From Arcuatula senhousia (Eukaryota; Mollusca; Bivalvia; Mytilida; Mytilidae): a stretch of DNA of 64,000 bases. Shown here one piece after another: positions 47,066-57,624 of the stretch (positions are counted from its first letter, which is position 1; every line of letters starts with the position of its first letter). The position numbers and the translations under genes were made by a program. The DNA is taken from the NCBI GenBank assembly GCA_963971305.1, contig OZ020303.1, positions 58,776,867 through 58,840,866 of the forward strand, read 5' to 3'. Under the pieces are notes generated by a model that saw nothing but the letters and a program-made list of their open reading frames with translations, did no database searches and was not told the origin of the DNA.

Positions 47066-47601
47066 TTTATATTCTGTTGACTCCGTTTTCCAAATGCAGT
47101 GTGAAGTGTTAATATTAATATCATTTTAGTTTTATTATCCTCTACAGATGTATAATTAGATAGTACTTATCTTCATGCATTTAGATTTTATTGATATATT
47201 CGTCCTTATATGATCCGGTGGATAATTATAATTAAAGAAAATGCAACAATAAATGCACTGTTTGATAATGGACTTCACTGAATTTGAAAACAACGGTATT
47301 GTGTATTCTTACTTTGAAACAAAACGAAGCATGGTACCAACCAGCAATATAAATTAACCAGGAATGTATGCAAATCATTGGATTTATAAATTAAGAAAAG
47401 TTTCATCTATATTCGTGCTAGGTATTCCAGACTCAACCATTCAGAACACAGGTTGACCTGAAAAGGAAAAAAAAAGAACAACACACCTTGCTACATATGT
47501 GTACTTATTCCCTGAAATAAAACCCTTGTAGAAGCCAGGCAATAATACTTTGTGATGACTTTATGTCTATCGATTGTATTTGGCCTTTTCGAAATACAAT
47601 A

Positions 47602-48330
47602 TCAAAACGGGTATACAACGGTTAATTTGGTTATGCTGTATATAGATGACCCCATTGATATTTCAAGGAGTAACCTCTCATCAGCAGCATTTGAATCAAA
47701 ACATTGGAAGGTCAAAATCCAAAAGTATTGATAAAAGTACTCAAAACCAAAAAAAAAAACTTCGAATAGGAAAGCCAAAACCAGCACCGAGGATATCGAC
47801 CATGTGCAGTTCAAGGAAAGAAACCTGGTGTTTAAACATTTTTAAATCTAACAATCGGGAATTTCAAGGAACAAAATATCAGAAATTTATTGGTAAAATC
47901 GTGTCAGATAAGTCTGACGACCAGGCTTGTGATAACCCTTGGGAGCCTCTTGTTCACCAGCAGTGGTTATCGACCCAGTGGTTTCAAAATACAATACCAA
48001 AACGGGTATACAATGGTTAATTTGGTTATGTTGTATATCGATATATCATTGAGTAACCTCTCATCAGCAGCATTTGAATCAAAACATTGAAAGGTCAAAA
48101 ACCAAAAGAATTGGATAAAAAGTACTCAAAATCAAAAACTTCGAGCAGGAAAGCAAAAACTAGCACCGATGATAACGACCATGTGCAGTACAAGGAAAGA
48201 AACCTTGTGTTTTAAACATTTTTGAATTTAACAATCGGGAATTTCGATGACAAAAATATTAGAAGTTTATTGGTAAAATCGTGTCAGACAAGTCTGACGA
48301 CCAGGCTTGTGATTACCCTCGGGAACCTCG
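47602..48330 (+). repeat. Tandem duplication, unit of about 390 bp
   Basis: AAAACGGGTATACAACGGTTAATTTGG at 47605 recurs at about 47998; the copies stay aligned through CCTCTCATCAGCAGCATTTGAATC, GACCATGTGCAGT, AACAATCGGGAATTTC and GTCTGACGACCAGGCTTGTG. Part of the same family occurs inverted at 61.09-61.15 kb (ACCCGTTTTGGTATTTTATT). Confidence 0.75.
47646..48020 (+). CDS. Unrecognised 124-codon ORF in a tandem 390-bp repeat
   Basis: From ATG to TAA, with a Lys/Ser-rich first half (SKSKSIDKSTQNQKKKLR), a KPKPAPRISTMCSSRKETW segment and an acidic VSDKSDDQACD segment. The composition looks protein-like, but the second tandem copy (47994-48330) has stops in the same frame and partial copies at 43.46-43.77, 45.31-45.43 and 61.61-61.76 kb are decayed. 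GTGTCAGAxAAGTCTGACGACCAGGCTTGTG is the best-kept block. Either an exon that was duplicated and mostly lost, or a chance frame in a repeat. Confidence 0.25.
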   Translation: MTPLIFQGVTSHQQHLNQNIGRSKSKSIDKSTQNQKKKLRIGKPKPAPRISTMCSSRKETWCLNIFKSNNREFQGTKYQKFIGKIVSDKSDDQACDNPWEPLVHQQWLSTQWFQNTIPKRVYNG

Positions 48331-48920
48331 ATTGTCCCATTGGCTCAACTTTGCTTCTTAATACGAAAATTTTCCATTTTTGTTTTATTTGGTACGAGTG
48401 TTCTTTGAAAACAGGAAGTAGATTTTCTATCCGCCCCAAAAAGGGCAATGTACAGTGCATTGTGCTAAATTTCAAAGCGACCTTTCAGTAGAAGCCGCAA
48501 AAGTTTGAAAAGACGAACAAAGGATTGTAATAAAACGTCGTCTCTTAAAGTTGGGTAATTACATATTCAAAGAGGTAAAGTCTGAGTTTCTTTACTAGTT
48601 TCCTGGTTCGTTGTATTCCTTAATGCATAAACTCTTAGCTAGACAACATTTTCATCTCTTTTGTAAAAAAACCTGGGAATAAATAAAAAGCACATTAACG
48701 AGTCTATAGTAAATATTTCAGGAAATCACATCTCAATTAATTCTTACACGAATGATACATAATTCTAGTCATTAAGAGAAATCAAAAGAAATAATTATTC
48801 ATTTAAAGACAACTGACCCTGATTCAATGATAAGAGATTCTCAGATTAAAACATTGGGTTACTCATTACTTGGCATGTGGATACATGTAACTTGATGGTA
48901 GTTTTAGACAACAGTGAAAG

Positions 48921-49107
48921 AAAGGAGTAGAGCCACGAAGGCCCCAAAATGGCCCAAAAATTCAACTTTGATATATCTGATTGCAGTTGCTGCATAAATG
49001 TTCATTAGTCTTTATATTTCATTAATTGCAATATTTTTCCTTTAATCATTTATCAATAAGGAGAGTAGTGAGGTAAGATTTTAAGGCCTTTGTGGCTCTA
49101 CTCCTTT
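48921..49107. mobile_element. MITE with AAAGGAGTAGAGCCAC ends
   Basis: AAAGGAGTAGAGCCACGAAG and its inverted partner (CTTTGTGGCTCTACTCCTTT) bound about 187 bp. The paralogous unit near 41.05-41.07 kb reads GTGAAAGAAATTTGAAACTCGGAAGACATT with no insert, against GTGAAAGAAA[insert]TTTATAGCTTGGAAGACATT here. No ORF. Confidence 0.75.
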
Positions 49108-49549
49108 ATAGCTTGGAAGACATTTAAGCTTATTCCAAGAACGATCACGTTATCACTTATTTCATATATTAACACAGACATGTCATTTTCATTGCTGACA
49201 TTCTAAAAGACTTAGCAAGCGCTTTCGGAAATTAAACATGAAGTTTCTCATTTCTTGAAAACTAGAACATAGTACATTGTTGGTGTTTTAACTTTTTGTT
49301 ACATAAATATTAATTTGAAAGTAGTTTCCAAAGAATTCCATTTTTGTAAAAACAAAAATGGTTATTGACATGCAATTATATAAGGCATACCAAATGTCTG
49401 TTCTTTTCTTAAAACAAGACAACCTTGTAACATTAAGTTATAGACGATTTCACTAAACCAGTTAGACATTTTAGAATATGGTATGTTCCATTACTTTTAT
49501 AAAATTTCCCTGTCAAATGTTATTTTACAGTTTCATACTTTAAATTCAG

Positions 49550-49740
49550 TTGTTCATCATTTTTATTTATTTATTTAATTGATCTTTCACTTTTATATCA
49601 TTTGATGTATTGATAATTGTGTCATTTTTATTTTATTTTGTATATTTTTTTTAATTCCGTTTTAAGCGCTTAGAGTAATTTTTAATAAGTTAATGCGCTA
49701 TATAAATGGTGTTAATAATAATAACAATAATAATACATAT
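49550..49740 (+). repeat. Retroelement tail with AAGCGCTT...GCGCTATATAAAT and TAA repeats
   Basis: TTTTAAGCGCTTAGAG is followed by TTAATGCGCTATATAAATGG and an (ATA)n run. A GCGCTATATAAA block before a simple repeat is a common animal SINE/LINE tail. Confidence 0.5.
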
Positions 49741-51469
49741 CTAAAAAAAATTAAAGTCTAAATTTCTTTCTCATTGTTCCAGTGTGATTGAAAAATCAAA
49801 TGCTAGCGATATGCACATTATTCTGATTAAAAATTCAATACTTTTGATTAATAGTTAGAGTTTAAAACAGTTTCTTACTGGCATGTTGAACACAGAAAAT
49901 GATTGGAGTTTTTCAACTTTCAACTGCTTAAGCCATCTGTGGAATGAATGACTTTCATGAAAAGCAAAGACATCATCATGACTATATAGATATAAACTTT
50001 ATATGAAACTTATGACGTTTCCCTGTGAGCTAAATAATTCTGGTCTGGTAAACAAAGCAACTTATTGATTTTTCCGAACCCTTAACCTCTATTTCTTTTT
50101 AAGGATTTTTTTTAACCTGTCAAGTCTTATCTCAAAAGCTAAAAGAAGTGAGATTTAAGAGGACCAACAGAGAGATAATGGCTGTCATACATGTCTCTGC
50201 GCATTATATCTTAAATTATAAGCCTTCATATAGTCTATATGAGAACACTGTAATTATGCAATAAAATGAAGCTGACATTCCTCTGTGATAAACATTTTGT
50301 TAGATTGAATTTGTCGTTTCTTATAATTGAATAACCTTTAAGATGCAACAAATTGCTGTTTTCAACCTTATGTTGGTATTAACCATCCATTTTAAGACGG
50401 ATTTTACAATGCTGTTCCGAAATTCATTCACGTTTAATGTACACATACAACCACCCACTACCAAACTCCACATACGCACACAAAACATGATTAATTCCAT
50501 AACCGTTTTTCATTTTTTATCATGTTTTATTAGAGCTTGTATTTTTAGACTCTCATAGAAATATTTCATTGGCTGAGCAATAACGACCTTAATAAGTATT
50601 TTTTTTTCTAAATTCAGCATTGAAAACCGACAGATTACGAACACAAAAAGAATTGTTGGTTTTGTATTGTGTCTGCTGCTTTGCCAGCTCTTTTTGTGTT
50701 GTCTCATCTGATATTAAACATCATATCTATGCTTCTTGAAAAAAATGACCCAAAGCATATACACGATACTGAACATAATAACTAAAAACTAATTTTCTTC
50801 TTAAAGGGACAATAAATATTTTTATCTAAGTGTTAAAACCATTAAACTAAATCAGACCCAAAGAAAAAAATTAGTGATAACATGCCCTGGTGCATAAAAC
50901 CTTGTGTGGTCTGGAGTGAAACAAACAATACTTTGTTTTGTAATAATAAGAATACAGCGAAAAGTTTCGTTAAATACATATTTGTCGTTGTAATAAGTGT
51001 GTGATTTTTGCCACCCTTTGCACATCATTGGTCAACAACAGTTTTGGTTTGATTTATGCTTTTTTATCTTCTTCTTAGAGGGTACGTCTTACGCATTTGA
51101 ATGTTTGCGTACGGTAAACACTAATATAAAAGTAAAAGTATCAATCACTTGCATATCGGTGATTTATGTATATTTTTAGACAGGATTTATAGCAATTAAA
51201 AAAGTCGTAATTTTTTAAAAACACTTTTGCATGAAAAAAGTTTTGAATTTTTGTTTGCGCAACAATACCTTTTTTTTTCATTTTAAGGCTATAAATATGC
51301 TTCATTTGTGCTCTTTAGTTTTGAGATAAAATATTAAAATATATTTTTGACAAGATATCTTTAGTCATTATAAAAACAAGTGTGAACGTCATGTCATCGC
51401 TAGGACAAATGCCTATCCTTGAGCTCACTTTCGTTACGACTTCAGCTCGTGTAGCTGATTGCTTTTCAA

Positions 51470-51598
51470 ATATTTTTGTGTGTTTTCTGTTTTGTCTTGT
51501 TTGTTTTCGTGTTGTTCTCATTTGTATTACTGGTTTTGTCTTTGCCCTTCCGGAACATTGAATGCCCTATTTGTACATGTACCTCTCTGCTTACTTAA
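51470..51598 (-). repeat. Dispersed repeat family B copy, minus strand
   Basis: Read on the minus strand it gives AAGCAGAGAGGTACATGTAC, then AATGTTCCGGAAGGGCAAAG and ACAAAACCAGTAATACAAAT. It is diverged and partial. Confidence 0.6.
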
Positions 51599-51837
51599 AG
51601 TTGATACTTTTATCCCAGTGAGTGTCCTATTCAATTCTTCTAACTTCAAACTAAAATTCCTCTGCTTACAACAGCCAAATAAAACTGATATTGACCCCTA
51701 ACCCTTTAGGACAAACAGACTATTTTTTCATACAACTATGTTTCAGTTTCAGCGAGGCTTTTTTATACAGATCTAGTTTTATTTATGTGAGATTATCTTA
51801 AATAAGCTCTAGATGGAAATAATAGCATCCAGGCAAT

Positions 51838-52035
51838 TGTAAAATTTCTCTATCTTGATATCTTCTCTTAATTTGTTGATGAACTCTCGATGACATGTTA
51901 AGAGTGTTATAATATTCCATTACAATACTTTTATTGGGTAGTTCGTGTCAAAATAATAGTTATTTTTATTCAGATTCATTTACAATCTTCATTTGCGTTT
52001 CTGGTTCATATTACATTATTTTCTAGCTCTTACAT
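51838..52035 (+). repeat. Repeat family K, copy 1
   Basis: TTGTTGATGAACTCTCGATGACAT, TTTTATTGGGTAG, TTCGTGTCAAAATA and CAGATTCATTTACAATCTTC recur at 59.4-59.76 kb. Confidence 0.6.
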
Positions 52036-52506
52036 CAAGTGTTGTTTGTTTTCATATTCGTATGTGACACTTTGTTCATAATGCACAAATTGTTTCACCT
52101 GAATTCAATTACATTAAAGAACACCAAATCAAACTAAAAAATACTAATAAACTTTTCAAGGGCTTTACCGTCTGTTTAAACCTAGTGCTTGTTTTGCCAC
52201 TATATCATGTATATATAGAACTGCCTGATGCTCGTCATTTTACCTCCATAAGTTTTTACTAAATTTTTTAGCGTGCACATACATAAGTTTCTTCTTCTAC
52301 GATTTTTTTAAAGAAAATTCAGTCTCACCGGGAGATGACAAGGAGATAGGCACACACAGTCAGCGTCTAGCGAAATAATAACTTGTTTTTGTAATATTTC
52401 TCCTCTACGTAACAAAAAGTTTTTTGATTTTTAGGTAAGCTTTGTTACACATCAACGAGTCAATGGTGACGTACATAAAATTAGACTGTGTTTAATATTT
52501 AAAGAT

Positions 52507-52705
52507 CATGATTCTTAATCATACTTGTGTAATGATACTTTGTCATGATACTTTGTCATTATGTGATGATACTTTGTCATTTTATGATGATACTGTGTCA
52601 TGATGAATTGTCATTATGTGATGATACTTTGTTATGATTCTTTGTTTTTATGTGTTGTTACTTTGTCATGATACTTTGTCATTATATGATGATACTTTGT
52701 CATTA
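52507..52705 (+). repeat. Minisatellite of TGATGATACTTTGTCATTATG-like units
   Basis: About nine imperfect units of 15-23 bp built from GATACTTTGTCAT alternating with TATGTGATGATAC. Confidence 0.75.
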
Positions 52706-52804
52706 AAAGATCATAGTTTACTATTATGAAAAGCGCTGAAAAAAGTATTTATTATCTACAGTACTTGTATGGTGAAAGCGTCCCTCTCTCCCTATTTGCC
52801 ATTG

Positions 52805-52935
52805 TACCATATACCATCCCCATACACATATATTACATGTATTCCCATCCCCATACACCATTTACCATCCCCATTCCCATACACTATTTACCATCCCAAT
52901 GCACATTTACCATTCCATTCCTCATAGTCATACAT
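52805..52935 (+). repeat. CCCATACACCATTTACCATC simple repeat
   Basis: Irregular repeats of CCATCCCCATACAC and ATTTACCATCCC. Open frames across it reflect the absence of stops in the repeat. Confidence 0.7.
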
Positions 52936-53127
52936 TATCCCATTACCTACAATGCAATTGTTTATTATCGAAAATCTATTTGTTTTATAAATCAATTCAT
53001 TGCTTGCTTAGTGTATTTATTGTATTGGCATACATATTTAAGTCAGTTTTATTCGTATATAAACAAACAAATCTAAATTGACGATTTTGAATTATAAATT
53101 GCTAATGACTATATACCTAACTCGTTA

Positions 53128-53305
53128 AAAAAGCAAAGGTATCAATGGGGCATCCGAATGTCAAAGTCCGAAAGGACAGAGACAAAACCAGAAAACACAA
53201 ACGAGGAAAGGACGAAAAAAAACAGACAACATATAAAACACGGATACACAAAAAATTACTGAATATCAAATAATAATGCGACCACTAGTCGTTAGGAAAG
53301 TGAAA
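53128..53305 (+). repeat. Dispersed repeat family B copy
   Basis: AAAAGCAAAGGTATCAATGG, GAATGTCAAAGTCCGAAAGG, AACATATAAAACACGGATAC and CTAGTCGTTAGGAAAGTGAA in family order. Confidence 0.7.
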
Positions 53306-53989
53306 TTTTGGGCATTCCTTTTAATGATTCTTTCGTTGGAACACGTGTTAGGTTATTGAACTCATGTATGCCTGTAATTAATACACAAATTAAAACAAAA
53401 TTGTTTTATGTTGACCCTGACCCCTGACTCAACGTGATGTATACTTAAAAGAGAAAACTGCCAAATGCCTTTTCAATAATTATATACATAATCTTTACAT
53501 AATTACGAAGGTTCTGGAACTCACAGTGATATTGTTTACATCCATAGCAATAATTATTGCATTTATCTGCATCAATATTGTTTTCTTGAAGAAACGTAAC
53601 GTTTTCCACTCACGTCTCTTTGGTTGTTCGGTACAAGCACCAAAAAAGCAGATTTTCTCTTTTGATCCATCAGTTTCCTGTACAAACTACTAGTATGTTG
53701 TTTCCTTAAATTTTATCGTTAAATAGACAACTATTTTAAAATGTCACAGCACCGCAAATACTAAGACATTTGAGAAAAACTAATATTAATTAATGTAAAA
53801 GTTTTGTGTCGCCAAGGCCCAGACTATGTTACTGTGTTACTATGTTGATGTTTCCAGAATTTTAAGGAGAAAAAAAACATGCCAACAAAGCAACAAATAT
53901 TAATTTAATTATATATCTATTTATAAACAAATTATTAAGAAATATTCAACTATATATATAGTGTTTATCTTTATTTATTTATTAAATAT

Positions 53990-54425
53990 TTAATTTAAAA
54001 GGAGTTGTGTTTCATTTATTCTAGAATTATTAATAATATATCAAAAATAATGTAAGCAATTTCCATAGAGATCTTGGGCTGCAATTTTAAAACAACATAC
54101 ATGAACATCATTGAATTTGATCCCGAACTTTCTGGTAACTTGTGCACAGTCTTTTTATATTTTTTATAGCCAGTATCTATAAACAATTTAGAAAGAGATA
54201 TTAGAATATTAGTGTTTATTTTTTAATAATTATTTAATTTTTTATTTAAGGAGTTGTATTTCATTTATTCTTGAATTATTAATAATATATAAAAATAATG
54301 TAAGCAATTTCCATAGAGATCTTGGGCCGTAACGTAAACAACATACATGTACGTCATTTAATTTGATCCTGAACTTTGCGGTAACTTGTGAAAAGTCTAT
54401 TGATATATTTTTATAAGCCAGTATG
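53990..54425. repeat. Tandem duplication, unit of about 245 bp
   Basis: AAGGAGTTGTxTTTCATTTATTCTxGAATTATTAATAATATAT and TAATGTAAGCAATTTCCATAGAGATCTTGGGC occur at about 54000 and 54247. GATCCxGAACTTTxxGGTAACTTGTG follows each. Confidence 0.8.
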
Positions 54426-55386
54426 AGTTCCTAACAATAAAATATTTTCTATTTAAAATATTGAAAGTTTAAATAAAGATTTATATTGTCATTTACAATC
54501 TAAATTTACTATTTAAAAATGGAGTTATCAAATTCAATGGACCAATCAAAATCGAGATACCATTTACCATCCCAAATTCCTCATTTACCATTTATGTTGC
54601 TCCTAGGTTGCTGTCTTCACTCAACAGATTTTATGGAAGACATCATGCGCTCATAAACAAATATGGGATTTCTATTTCTCGGATGAGTAAAGTCCACAAC
54701 ACAGCTTGAATTTGTGAATCAGTCGTCTTCGTTCTCATCTCTCAAACTGCTGCACGGATTAAAACAAAAATTGTAAGGGAATCCTGTACAGAACCTATTT
54801 TGGCAACTGACAAAGGTTTGGGTTTTTTCAAGTAGTGTAACGTAAATGGAATATGTGTTGGGTTCTGAAGAAAAAAATAACAACAGTCATTTGGACGCAC
54901 GTTTTTAATGATAAGAATACTAATGGCAATGATTCATTATCAAAATTGTCACTGAGAGTTCAAATAACAACCAAGAATTGTTACTATTTTAAAGACAAGA
55001 AAAAACTGGCTGAAACCGACGAGGTTTCATTGAAGACTTAAAGTCAAGGTTGACTTTTTGGCTTGCATGCTAAAATATTTAAGTTTGAATGAATAAAAAG
55101 AAAGATGACCAGTTAAAACAACATTAAATTAGAAAAAAAAATGATTCATTTAATGCAGTAAGGACAACTAAAATATATACTCTTGGTATTTTATATATGG
55201 ATGTGGTATTCAAAAACTCAATATTTTTTTATATTATTATTTTCTCTTCAATTTTTGATTAAATTTCAAACTTATCAAGCCACAAGTCATATGGAATACA
55301 AAGTATATTTTGCAGTCGAATCGTGTAATAGGCTGTAGGCACACTTTAGGGTGAACGGGTAGAAGTAGATATATTTTTCATATTTA

Positions 55387-55683
55387 GGGAGCGACCATTT
55401 GATTTTTATCGGGCGGGGGGGGGGGCTATGGTGAAATTTGAAATAAAATGGCAAGATAGCAAAAATCCAGAAATAAAAAGGCAGGACAGTGCTTTGAATT
55501 AAAAAATAGGCAGGATGGTATTTTTGTCTGAAAAATTAATAGAAGCTGTAAAAATAAACAAAAATGGCTCTCACTAGCGCTAAAATAAAATCCAGGCTCA
55601 GTTTTTTTCCCGTAAATAAAAAGGCAGGACAAAGAAAATATCCATAGCCCCCCCTCCCCCCAAAAAATCAAATAGTTGCTCCC
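55387..55683. mobile_element. MITE, same family as 17969-18228, copy 2
   Basis: The same termini (GGGAGCGACCATTTGATTTT ... AATCAAATAGTTGCTCCC), with TTA on both sides (55384-55386, 55684-55686). The interior shares AAATTTGAAATAA, AGGACAGTGCT and GGCAGGAC...AAAATATCCATAGCC with copy 1. The inner G/C runs are longer. Confidence 0.75.
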
Positions 55684-55729
55684 TTAAGACGTAATTTTCA
55701 TCGACAAACATTTGCCGTTTTGATGGGAT

Positions 55730-55845
55730 GACGTTATCTTGAGGGAACGTGACGTTATCTTGAGGGAACGTGATGTTGTCTTGAGGGAACGTGATGTTGT
55801 CTTGAGGGAACGCGATGGTATCACGAGGGAACGTGATATTATTTT
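55730..55845. repeat. 21-bp minisatellite, five to six units
   Basis: Unit TGATGTTGTCTTGAGGGAACG, so each unit is seven codons and open on both strands: (RERDVVL)n on plus, (NITFPQD)n on minus. The minus frame 55598-56011 runs through it for 137 codons but reaches into the neighbouring MITE, so it is not convincing as a gene. Confidence 0.8.
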
Positions 55846-56289
55846 TTTTTCTCATGGCCGCATTCTGCCACCGTATAAAGGTCTGGAAGCCAGAAGGAAA
55901 TTTACTTTGATTATACTGACGCACGGTTCGTCTTTTTAAGACAAAACAGTGATGCTCAAGTGAAAATCCCACGAAGAGCTTTAAATATTCTATGCTGCGA
56001 ATAGTTCTCAACTGTCTTACAAATTTATTTTAATTTGGATGTGGCCAAAGCAAGTTTTGAACATCCTGATTTGACTAACAAGTAATACATTCATGACATT
56101 ACAAGAAACGAAAAAAAAGAAAGAAAATCTTCTTTGTTTTTCTATTTGTGTGAGTAATTTCGAATAACATGATATACGTGAATTCAAATAAACATGTTTC
56201 CTTAATTAAATCAACATTAATCCAGATAAATGCAGTTATGGACAATGTCACTGAGAGGTCAAGAAACTATCGTAACTAGGCACGCGATA

Positions 56290-56727
56290 ATAACAAAAAC
56301 TTGATAAACCACATTTATCGACCGTAAACTATAGTTTGCTGTTGATAAACTGAGTTTATCGCACGCTAACTATAGTTTACGTTCGTGAAACCAAGTTTAT
56401 CAGCGATAACGTTAGTTTGCGCGATGCAAATGCATTTTTATCAACGCAAAAAGGCATTTATCGACTGTAAACTATAGTTTGCGGTTGATAAACCCAGTTT
56501 ATCGCCGATAAACTTAGTTTATCGTCGATAAATTCGGTTTATAACCGAGAAACCCTAATTAGCATTTGAAAGCCCCATTATCAACCGCTAAGGATAAATT
56601 TCAAAGAACTGAAATTATCATTTGCATCAGCAAACTATAGTTAGCGAGTGATAAACCCAGTTTATCGACCGCTAACTACAGTTTACGGTCGATAAACTCA
56701 GTTTATGGGGTTTTGTGACTGTCCCAT
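56290..56727. mobile_element. Palindrome-rich element, copy 1 (AAACTATAGTTTGCGG / GATAAACTCAGTTTATC units)
   Basis: Dense inverted units such as GTAAACTATAGTTTGCGG, GATAAACCCAGTTTATC and CTAACTATAGTTAGC, ending GGTCGATAAACTCAGTTTATGGGGTTTTGTGACTGTC. Collinear with 57283-57620 from GCGCGATGCAAATGC onward; copy 1 has about 110 bp more on its left. Confidence 0.7.
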
Positions 56728-56859
56728 GCCAGGCAGTTCAGCACCCAGGAACACTAATTAGCATTGAAAATTTCCATAGTCGACAGCTAATGTTAACTAA
56801 ACAAACTTGGTTTATCAGTGTTTTATAACCTACAATGCAAAGTTGTTTTTGACTGACTC

Positions 56860-56965
56860 GAGCGTCAGCCCATCCCACCCGTCTGTTATCATATTTTATG
56901 GACGCAAATCCTCTGAAACTACTTAGCAGAAATAAATGAAACTTGGTATGCATGAAGTACAATTC
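56860..56965 (+). repeat. Fragment of the AGCTCACC-type bivalve repeat
   Basis: CCTCTGAAACTACTTAGCAGAAATAAATGAAACTTGGTATGCATG matches the interior of 4353-4903. It lies between the two palindrome-rich elements. Confidence 0.55.
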
Positions 56966-57282
56966 GTAAAGTTGTGCATATTATTAGGATTATTTTTCTG
57001 TATTTTTTTATAAAAGGTGCGACCCTTTTGACTAAGAAAATCTTGAATTCTGCATTTCATATTTCTAAGTTTAACGGAATCTTGTTATGGCATTCATATG
57101 CATGCAAATTATCTTTACAATGCTTGTTGTACCTCAATAGGTATTCCTCAGGGATAATATTAATTGAACTCGTAGGGTATGAAAGCACGCTTACTTAGTT
57201 TCTGTTATTGATACTTTCCAAACCACATGACATATTCATAGCATGCAATAGCAACCGCATAATAAACTATTTAATAGAACGT

Positions 57283-57620
57283 AAACCATAGTTCACTTGG
57301 TTACTTTAGTTTGCGCGGCGCAAATGCTACTTTATCAACGCAAAACAGCATTTATCGACCGTAAACTATAGTTTGCGGTTGATAAACTCAGTTTATCGCC
57401 GATAAACTCAGTTTATCACCGATAAATTAGGTTTATCAATGAGAAACCCTAATTAGCATTTGAAACCCCCATTATCGACCGCTAATGATAAATTTCAAAC
57501 AACTAAAATTATCATTAGCATCAGCAAACTATAGTTAGCGAGTGATAAACCCAGTTTATCGACCGCTAACTATAGTTTACGGTCGATAAACTCAGTTTAT
57601 GGGGTTTTTGTGACTGTCGC
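57283..57620. mobile_element. Palindrome-rich element, copy 2
   Basis: Same order as copy 1: GCGCAAATGCTACTTTATCAACGC, GTAAACTATAGTTTGCGGTTG, GAAACCCTAATTAGCATTTGAAA, AAACTATAGTTAGCGAGTGA, GGTCGATAAACTCAGTTTATGGGG. Direct orientation, about 560 bp away. Several palindromes differ but stay palindromic. Confidence 0.7.
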
Positions 57621-57624
57621 TTGC

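Larger units (their letters stand above)
30785..50900. repeat. Serial segmental duplication block
   Basis: The same ordered landmarks recur: (a) GATGATAAACAAATGGAATTGAA at 30.84, 39.28 and 46.55 kb; (b) ATGGTACCAACCAG...ATGCAAAACATTGG at 31.12, 39.46/40.27 and 47.33 kb, weakly at 43.83; (c) GAAGCCA..CAATAT...TTTATGTCT at 33.10, 40.41 and 47.53 kb; (d) CAGTAGAAGCCGCAAAAG at 33.33, 40.62 and 48.49 kb; (e) GAGATAATTGCTGTCxxACATG at 41.29, 44.96 and 50.17 kb; (f) TATAATTATGCAATAATGA at 35.73, 41.42, 45.90 kb; (g) AAACAAGACAACCT at 35.44, 35.96, 46.14 and 49.42 kb. Copies are strongly diverged and interrupted by later insertions. No conserved coding frame was found in the shared parts. Confidence 0.75.

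Noticed and set aside
52726..53076. 116-codon plus-strand ORF
   Set aside because: Its centre is the CCATxxACCATCCC simple repeat; no motif or splice context.
55598..56011. 137-codon ORF on the minus strand
   Set aside because: It is open because of the 21-bp minisatellite and runs on into a MITE; no independent protein-like part.
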